From NCBI GenBank assembly GCA_963971425.1, contig OZ020521.1, positions 11,301,519 to 11,365,518 on the forward strand: a stretch of DNA of 64,000 nucleotides. Reading direction: 5' to 3'. The stretch comes from Bryoerythrophyllum caledonicum. Its lineage: Eukaryota; Streptophyta; Bryopsida; Pottiales; Pottiaceae. A program made the translations under genes and the position numbers. Below are positions 57,845 through 64,000 of this stretch, one piece after another. The notes under the pieces were generated by a model, which saw only the letters and a program-made list of their open reading frames with translations, had not been told where the DNA came from and ran no database searches. Each line of letters starts with the position of its first letter. The first letter of the stretch is position 1.

Positions 57845-58440
57845 ACCAAAACTTGTTAAAAATGCTTGTTTTAGTGCAATTAGCATGGAAAAAAAAATGA
57901 GGTTTTTTTGGTAGTTTTAACCGTAGGATCTCAAATATGACTTATTAAGTAATATGCTCACGAAATTTCATAAAGTTTTACCGCACGGATTGAAAGATTA
58001 TAATGTTTGAAGTAGTAAAAAGGCTCATTTTCTTCCCTGCGTTTTCTGGATCAGCAGACTTTGACTTCAATTGGTGTCCAATCTTTGCACTATAAAAATT
58101 CTCAATTAATTACCATAATGTTAATCATGATGTTAGTTTTCTATATACCAATTTTGAGAGGTAGACAAGGAGTGTAGCATATTCAAAAAAATTGTGCAAT
58201 GAGTAGAGGTTCAGAAATTCTCAATTCACGTTGTATTTTTTTGTGAACTTAATATTGTTTGAAATGAGAATCTAAATGGTCAATAAGAAGGTTTACATCA
58301 CATAATGCCGTATGAAAAATCAAAAGTGATTCATACGAAGATCTCAAAGCTTTATGTGGAAAGGTAGAAGATTTTTTGGTACCGTGGCAAAAAATGTGTG
58401 ACAATGTGTGAAAATAATTGACTTGGATTAATATGCTATT
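57845..58440 (-). repeat. Dispersed repeat R1, copy 2
   Basis: Inverted match to 12120-12735. A partial third copy follows directly: the segment with TAGACAAGGAGTGTAGCATA at about 58162 recurs at about 58515. Confidence 0.75.
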
Positions 58441-58827
58441 TCACCAAAGAACTAACAACATGCTTAACACGATGGTATTGGATTTAGATCTTTTGTAGTG
58501 CAAAAGTTTTTAGAGGTAGACAAGGGGTGTAGCATATTCAAAAAAATTGTGCAATGAGGGGAGGTTCAAAAATTCTTATTCCATACTAATAGTGACTATC
58601 ATTTTGTAATGATATACAGGTTTTTTGAGTGTAGCGTTATGGCACCACCAAAAATTGACAGAATTTGGGAGAGCCACGACTGGTGGATCGCAGAAGTGGA
58701 TGAGTTGAGCGCCTACTTCCGCGACTTGTGTTTCGGATTAGTTAGATTGTAGTGGCATTTGTGACGTCGAAAGATGTCTCAAAAGCCATCTATTCCAACA
58801 GTCGATGACGCGCTTCCCTCAAAGCCT

Positions 58828-58911
58828 CCACTTTGTATAGTGAGGATTCATTATTGCCAAATAGATTTAGCCATTACACCATTCACTTTGTATAGTGAGG
58901 ATTCATTATTG
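58828..58911 (+). repeat. 27-bp direct repeat
   Basis: CACTTTGTATAGTGAGGATT and the following CATTATT occur at about 58829 and again 56 bp later, within a short frame (58774-59025) that I do not accept as a gene. Confidence 0.7.
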
Positions 58912-59464
58912 ATGTGGATCACCCACACTACTTCACATCAAGCACATGCATGTGAACTTCTCATTGCATATTCATTTATAAGCAAGTGTGTGCCAGTCAA
59001 TGGTTGCATATTGATTTCCATGTAGTGTAGAAACTCAAACCACTTTAGTCAACAATATGTTCAAGGAAACAATGTAAAGATTCTCTAAGACCCCTTGCAA
59101 TTACGCGGTTCAAATTGCAATAGATGCATCTAGGATCTATTTCTTAGACAAGAAAGTAAATAGTCAAATGTACACATCGCCTTACAAGTCATCTTGAATA
59201 AGAATCAAGTTAGTTTTTGTATAGCAAATTCACTTGTGTAATTACGTATGACAACATTCAAGATGTCTTTTAGACCAAAACAAAGAAAACATGTCACTTA
59301 CGTGCACATGAAAATGCCAATGTTGAATACAAAAGACATGTAAATTCACTTCAAAACGATTTATAATTTTTATAATTAAAAAAAAAGTTTTGAGCAAAAA
59401 CACGCTGTTTTTTTACCACCAACCAATGCACTTGGCCAAGTGCATAATTGCTTAATTGCGTGTT

Positions 59465-59566
59465 AAAGATCAACATTAATCCAATACAACATGCTATGTC
59501 CATATTCCTACACAAAAGGAAAATTGAAAACAACCAACCCATCCCGGATACACTTGACCCCCTGTG
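59465..59566 (+). mobile_element. Continuation of the interrupted LINE
   Basis: Sequence equivalent to the end of ORF2 (ATACAACATGCTATGTCCAT) resumes after the TIR element and stops again at about 59566 at a second insertion. Confidence 0.8.
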
Positions 59567-60089
59567 GGAATCCATTCCCACAAGGTTCCGGAAGTTAACC
59601 TAAAAATCCGGCAAAACAAAATAAAATTGTAGTATTAGAATGTTAGAAAGATAGGTTTAAACCATAGCAAAGGGAAATAGCAAATAAGACAAATAAGGGG
59701 TACACAAGATCCTTAAAAGCTCTTATGGAATGCTATAAATCCGAGAGGCCCAGCCCCGGAAGAAGTCCTCACCACCGGAACCTTCCGGAAACATCTAAAA
59801 CCAGAAGGAACCTTCCGGAAGTATCCGGAGCCGGAAGACATCTGGAACGGGAAACGGTCTGGAGCTGGAACCGCCATCATGACCGTAACGGCCATCCGTA
59901 CACCGCCGAAAGTACAAAAGCAAGAAGCTAATTTTGGCTTCCCACACTTCTTGGCTTGCTCTCTTTCTTTCTCCCTTCTTCTTACCTTCCTGATTTCGTT
60001 AGAACGGAAGTGTTTCCGGTAGTGAAGGTGTTTGGTGAGGTCAATGCGTGCAGGTGGTACCGGAGAGATTGTGAAGGATTTATGTAGAA

Positions 60090-61121
60090 ATGGCGGAAGG
60101 AGAAACTGCCCGGGCTACTCGAGGTACGACGACCCAGCCGGCGGTACAACAGGTGGTTCCAATCATACCGACAGACCCGGAGGAGAAGGCCGTCCTCGAA
60201 CATTACCTCACCAACATGGGCTGCCGCGGGCTGCTCGACGTTGCGTGGGGCGCGAAGGAAGCGAAACTTGTGGTGGAGCTACTCGGGGCACCGGACAACC
60301 AGTACGACGGCACCATCCAAGCTCACCCCGAAACTTGGGGTATACCGGAATGGCAACGTACCTACTCCTTTGGCAGCGGAACCGTGAAGACGGCGGAGCG
60401 GAACGACGACATCCTTAGAGACGAGTTCACGAAGCAAGCCCACCCCAAGGAAAGCTACAACATCAATGACCTCCGGCATCAGGACGCACAGATTGTGGTA
60501 AGGTTCCTGAACCCCATCTTCCACCCGGAGAAACCTAAACGGGTGGTGTCTAAATGGGCCACCACCATTCTAGGGTCGATGAGGGAAAAATTCAGTGTAG
60601 ATTGGGCCTCGCTTATGAGCGAGATGATAAACCGGATGGTGAGAGGGCTCCAAAAGTCGAAGAGCTGCAGCCCTCCCGGTAACTCGAACGCCGGTACCGG
60701 AAAGCATTGGACAGATTTACTACCGGAGGTGAGTCCGGATGGAACCCCTTCTCCCATCCGGCCTGCACCTACTTCTCCTTCTTCAAGCCGCCGGAAGTCA
60801 ACTCCCCCGCTTGCTAGGCGTTTGGCGACAGATCCTCCCAGTCCCGGAGCCCAGTTCCAGGGCTTCTCTGACGCTCCGGAGACCATTGTGGTGGATAACC
60901 CCCATCGATCCAACTCCACCGGCAGCACCACCGGTGCCAACTTCCGGAGCCGGATCACAAGAGATTCCGGCAGCTACTACGCCCCAGCGGAGGAGGACCA
61001 GCAAGTCCAAGGCAGAGGCTTCCACGAGGCGTATCAATCCCCGATTCAAGAGCGTTGGATGACCCCCTTAGATAGACTTAGATTTAGAAGTAGGAACAAC
61101 TTAGTGATCAGAATTAGGTAG
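60090..61121 (+). CDS. Intact 343-aa gag-like protein
   Basis: ATG at 60090 has a favourable AAATGG context and the frame is uninterrupted to TAG at 61121. The N-terminal 150 residues are compact and charged (EKAVLEHYLTNMGCRGLLDV, WGAKEAKLVVELLG, SYNINDLRHQDAQIVVRFLN), followed by KWATTILGSMREKFSVDW. The C-terminal half is Pro/Ser/Thr-rich and disordered. No zinc knuckle, protease or transmembrane segment is seen. The layout resembles the gag-like proteins of plant LTR elements but I cannot name the family. That it is the only long undamaged element-borne frame here suggests recent activity or selection. A host gene is the alternative. Confidence 0.6.
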   Translation: MAEGETARATRGTTTQPAVQQVVPIIPTDPEEKAVLEHYLTNMGCRGLLDVAWGAKEAKLVVELLGAPDNQYDGTIQAHPETWGIPEWQRTYSFGSGTVKTAERNDDILRDEFTKQAHPKESYNINDLRHQDAQIVVRFLNPIFHPEKPKRVVSKWATTILGSMREKFSVDWASLMSEMINRMVRGLQKSKSCSPPGNSNAGTGKHWTDLLPEVSPDGTPSPIRPAPTSPSSSRRKSTPPLARRLATDPPSPGAQFQGFSDAPETIVVDNPHRSNSTGSTTGANFRSRITRDSGSYYAPAEEDQQVQGRGFHEAYQSPIQERWMTPLDRLRFRSRNNLVIRIR

Positions 61122-61598
61122 CGATTAACGATGGGGCTCAGAGTTGCACCCGGCTACTGAATCCGGAAGCTAAGACCTTTTTGTAAATTTCCGGACTTTT
61201 GCGTATTTTCATATGTCCGAACTCCAGACCCGGGAAAATAGGATCTGAGATTCTCTTTTCCGGATTTTAAGGGATAAGATCCTTACTTTTAGGGATAAGA
61301 TCCTCCGGATTTCTTGTAGATCAGATTAGCCTAAGATTAGGAATAGTTGTAGTATTTAGTAGATGAGTTTTGGAAAACTCATCATGTTGTTTTTTTCCTT
61401 TATGTTGAATATATTTCGAAGCTATTACTAGATTTGCTATCTAGTGCTTGTAACGAGAGTTGTTTTCCGTGTGAGGTACAAGGTCCGTTGTTGTAGTACT
61501 TGTTTTGCAAGTTACTTTAAAGAGAGGGATATTTGTTGTACTTAGGAGTGAACCGGTTTGGATTTCGAGTAGGGGAGCGCCCGGAATAGCTAGAGGAG

Positions 61599-61685
61599 AT
61601 TGCAGAGGTGTTCCTGGTCATCTGTAGAGTCCGGAAGAATCCAGGAGGGGAGGAGATATATTGCAGAGGTGTTCCTGGTAGTTTC
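61599..61685 (+). repeat. 62-bp tandem duplication
   Basis: ATTGCAGAGGTGTTCCTGGT occurs at about 61599 and again 62 bp downstream, each followed by a GAGAATCC/GAAGAATCC stretch. Confidence 0.75.
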
Positions 61686-62339
61686 TAGGGCACGGAGAAT
61701 CCGTGTGAACCCAGATTCCGGTCAAAAGCCGGAGTTTACCCCCACGATAGGAAAAAGCCTGCTATGTGAGCCTAGAAGGAGTCCTCCCAAGTAAACTATA
61801 TCACTTTCTTCGGAGGGCTACAAAAGTGCTACCGGAACGTCGTTGTAGTCCGGACTTGCGTCTGTGTGACCGCATCCGGAAGGCCTTCCGGATGTCGTGA
61901 GAGTTTAAGTCCAGTAGCAACGATATATCACCGGTTAGTAGAGTAGGGAGAGTGATTGTCCGGTCACTATAAACTTCGGGGCAGTAGGTGTCTAGCTACT
62001 TAAAGTCACAAGGCAGTGGGGAATCCGGCCACTTACACAAAATAGGATCAGTGGCCTTCCGGTCACTCGTTTAAACCTTTTGGAAGCCGCTCTGAGGAGG
62101 AACAGAGGTAAATCAAACCACCCTCCAGATTTCCGGAAATCATTTCCGGAACCTACTGTATATATATATCTTCCGGAAACTAGTTCCGGCAAGCTCCGTA
62201 TGAGTTCCGGAATCCGGAAGGATCTCGAGATGTTACGGAATAGAATGATTAACCTAGGTGATCAATAGATTAGTTGTTTTGATAGTCTGAAAGGATGAAA
62301 AGATCTTTGTGGGAACGAAACCGGAGTGGTTTACTTTGG

Positions 62340-62540
62340 AAGTACTTAACCCCTAAAGGACCATTGTCCCAAAATGGGCTTTTTGAGAATTTGGGCAGGT
62401 TCCCATGATGTGAATTTTCAACAAATTTGTTTGAGATTTTTATTGATGAAGGGGAAATGTAAGGGCTTAGTGGGAGTGTAATTTTTTCATGAATTGGACA
62501 TATAATGAAAAAGTTATGACCCACTGTATGCAATATTCTA
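62340..62540 (+). repeat. Dispersed repeat R2, copy 2
   Basis: Same orientation as 11800-12000, with TTTGGGCAGGTTCC, TTGAGATTTTTATTGATG and ATAATGAAAAAGTTATG as landmarks. Confidence 0.6.
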
Positions 62541-63390
62541 CTCGTCGGGCATGTTGGGCATGAGTCTTCACCAATGACGTGAAAGGGAGGAAAGAGGGGC
62601 AGCCAAGGGGGCAGACAAAGTCAAAGAGTGGAGAAAAGGGTGGGCAACACTAAATCATGGAGGACACTGTGCTTTGCAAGACCCCTTCTTCATCTACGAA
62701 ATTTTTTAAGAAAAATTCCCAGGCTGCAACGGCACTTTCCAAACATGCCATCATTCAGTAGTTCTACAGTTCAACGGGCTAATTTGCTGAGTTTTTTTTA
62801 TAAGTTTTTTTTTGGGACTCCTTGTCCTTTTCCGACTCCCCAAGTCCTTTCCTCAAGTACTTGTCAAATTTTGGACCTTAGACTTTGAGACAGAGCAAGG
62901 GTCAGCTTACGTGGCCCCCTTCCAATTTCTCAAACCCTTTATTTTCAACACAGCCCTTGAATTTGAGCTGATATTTACTTAGATTGGATGTAAAATGTTT
63001 GGATTTTGTTTTTTTGTGTTTTTTTTTCCAACACCACCTATATTTTCAACTCCTCATTCCAACCGTTTGGATTAAGAATTTTGCTAAGTATGAAATCATG
63101 ATAAATTCTCTTACAAATTGAAGTCATTTTACACATTTTTGTACCCCTAGTGTTTTGATAATTTATTTAGATGCCCTAAATGTCTAATTCACTTTTCAAA
63201 TTTTGCACACAATCAGGTAATGCCATATACATTGTGGAATTGAAGAGCGATAACTTTGTGAAATGTAAATTTTTCAACAAAATTCAAAGTCAAACACTGC
63301 TGACTTGACCGGGCATGGTTGAAAAAAACTCTACAAACTACGACACCCCCATGAAAACTTGCAAAACACCTAACTACATAATTGCCTTCT
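62541..63390. other. AT-rich, nothing recognised
   Basis: No gene, RNA or clear repeat. Probably part of inserted or dispersed repeat DNA between the CCGGA-rich element and the LINE 3' end. Confidence 0.4.
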
Positions 63391-63394
63391 TGAC

Positions 63395-63554
63395 CGCATT
63401 TGTTTTTTGTTCTTGGTTACTCATTACGCGTCGTATAGTGTCTACTCTCGAGAGGGGGAAGTAGTTTTATACTGCTAATCCATGTTTGTTGGACATGGAC
63501 TTAGTGGTGGAACAAACAAGCACTTTATTCACTTCGGGCCCCCTTGGGAACCGG

Positions 63555-63585
<31 letters not shown>

Positions 63586-63745
63586 CTTCTTCTTCTTCTT
63601 CTTCTTCTTCTTCTTCTTCTTCTTCTTCTTCTTCTTCTTCTTCTTCTTCTTCTTCTTCTTCTTCTTCTTCTTCTTCTTCTTCTTCTTCTTCTTCTTCTTC
63701 TTCTTCTTCTTCTTCTTCTTCTTCTTCTTCTTCTTCTTCTTCTTC
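63395..63745 (+). mobile_element. LINE 3' UTR with (TTC)63 tail
   Basis: TTGTTCTTGGTTACTCATTA, GGGGGAAGTAGTTTTATACT and ACTTAGTGGTGGAACAAACA match the 3' UTR of the LINE copies near 15300 and 29600. It ends GGGAACCGGAC and then an uninterrupted TTC run at 63557-63745 (63 units). It may be the true end of the LINE that starts near 54440 or a separate copy. Long Ser, Phe, Leu, Glu and Arg frames through the run are artefacts. Confidence 0.9.
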
Positions 63746-63917
63746 TATGTATTGTCCCAAAAAATATTTTACATATGAAATTAGTCAAAATGATGGAATT
63801 TGTGGATTTGAATTCTTCAAGAAATTTTTAGTTGCACCGGGTTGACGTACAAGGGGCGGACATGCTTTTAGTGGTGTGAAGTTCATGTCCACAATGAACC
63901 CAACTTCCAGCTCGTAC

Positions 63918-64000
63918 ACGTGCCCGACCCCTATTGGTACGCGCCCGATCCATTTAGATACGCGCTCGACTCATATTCGTACACGCTTAATCTATATCGG
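63918..64000. repeat. 21-bp minisatellite, second locus
   Basis: Four consecutive units (for example TACGCGCCCGATCCATTTAGA and TACGCGCTCGACTCATATTCG, 21 bp each) match the family at 3832-4135. The array continues beyond the window. Confidence 0.8.

Larger units (their letters stand above)
55537..59464. mobile_element. DNA transposon with 25-26-bp TIRs and 4-bp AAAG target duplication, 3.9 kb
   Basis: The left end begins AACACGCAATTAAGCAATTA and the right end is its exact inverse over about 26 bp. AAAG at 55533-55536 and 59465-59468 flanks it, and removing it restores the LINE sequence. No transposase is recognised. The cargo includes a short perfect palindrome, AAACCCTA motifs, a 23-bp tandem array, an assembly gap, a copy of repeat R1 and small frames (58774-59025). 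TIR and TSD length do not match hAT, CACTA, Mutator, PIF or Tc1, so the superfamily is open. Confidence 0.88.
59567..62310. mobile_element. CCGGA-rich element with a gag-like gene, boundaries uncertain
   Basis: From about 59567 (TGTGGGAATCCATTCCCACA, itself a palindrome) to about 62240 the sequence is studded with TTCCGGAA, TCCGGA and CCGGAAG words, unlike either flank. It interrupts the LINE, contains one intact gag-like frame (60090-61121) and long non-coding DNA after it. I found no reverse transcriptase and could not pair two LTRs, so a non-autonomous LTR element (large retrotransposon derivative) is the best guess. Its right border may lie anywhere between 62240 and 63390. Confidence 0.5.

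Noticed and set aside
63467..63845. Long frames encoding poly-Glu, poly-Ser, poly-Phe, poly-Leu and poly-Arg
   Set aside because: All are readings of one perfect TTC microsatellite that forms the tail of a LINE.

Overview
The window is nuclear DNA from a plant-type eukaryote with a large, transposon-rich genome. The genes have GT-AG introns and no operons. The mobile elements are plant-type: a Ty3 chromovirus, a Ty1/copia relic, CACTA, hAT, PIF/Harbinger, Tc1/mariner and L1-like LINEs with an RNase H domain. One host gene carries the DUF599 domain typical of plants. Another encodes a VWA-plus-Cache surface protein of the calcium-channel alpha2-delta type, which is more usual in algae and animals. 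Together these suggest a streptophyte, perhaps a charophyte alga such as Chara or an early land plant. That placement is inference. A 200-N assembly gap lies at 57316-57515.

Layout. 0.5-3.6 kb holds a decayed hAT transposase. 3.8-4.1 kb is a 21-bp minisatellite whose family returns at the right edge of the window. 4.6-5.8 kb has a hairpin and two weak coding candidates. 7.3-8.1 kb is a two-exon DUF599 membrane-protein gene with an apparent one-base frameshift. 9.1-10.6 kb is a fold-back element with 749-bp inverted arms. 11.0-11.6 kb is a PIF/Harbinger MITE. 14.2-17.45 kb is a Tc1/mariner element with TIRs of about 580 bp and a LINE inserted inside it.

18.8-23.5 kb (minus) and 31.4-36.05 kb (plus) are two arms of one inverted duplication, about 4.6 kb each, around an axis near 27.4 kb. 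Each arm carries the same two genes in the same order: a 90-residue single-span membrane protein and a six-exon VWA/Cache type I membrane protein. Both VWA/Cache copies can be read through as complete frames (604 and 594 aa). The spacer holds a copia gag relic and a LINE interrupted by a second, inverted, 5'-truncated LINE.

37.6-51.2 kb is one 13.6-kb chromovirus with 267/266-bp LTRs and a 5-bp target duplication. It was split by a 6.0-kb CACTA element (3-bp duplication) between protease and reverse transcriptase, and by a 1.6-kb insertion inside the integrase. 51.3-53.1 kb is a decayed element on the minus strand. 54.4-63.75 kb is a LINE broken by a 3.9-kb TIR element (4-bp duplication, 23-bp tandem repeat and the gap inside) and probably also by a CCGGA-rich element with an intact 343-aa gag-like frame. 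It ends in 63 perfect TTC units.

The host gene content is small: the DUF599 gene, the duplicated pair and a few weak candidates. Almost everything else is mobile DNA, and the direct repeats at insertion sites allow the order of several insertions to be read.
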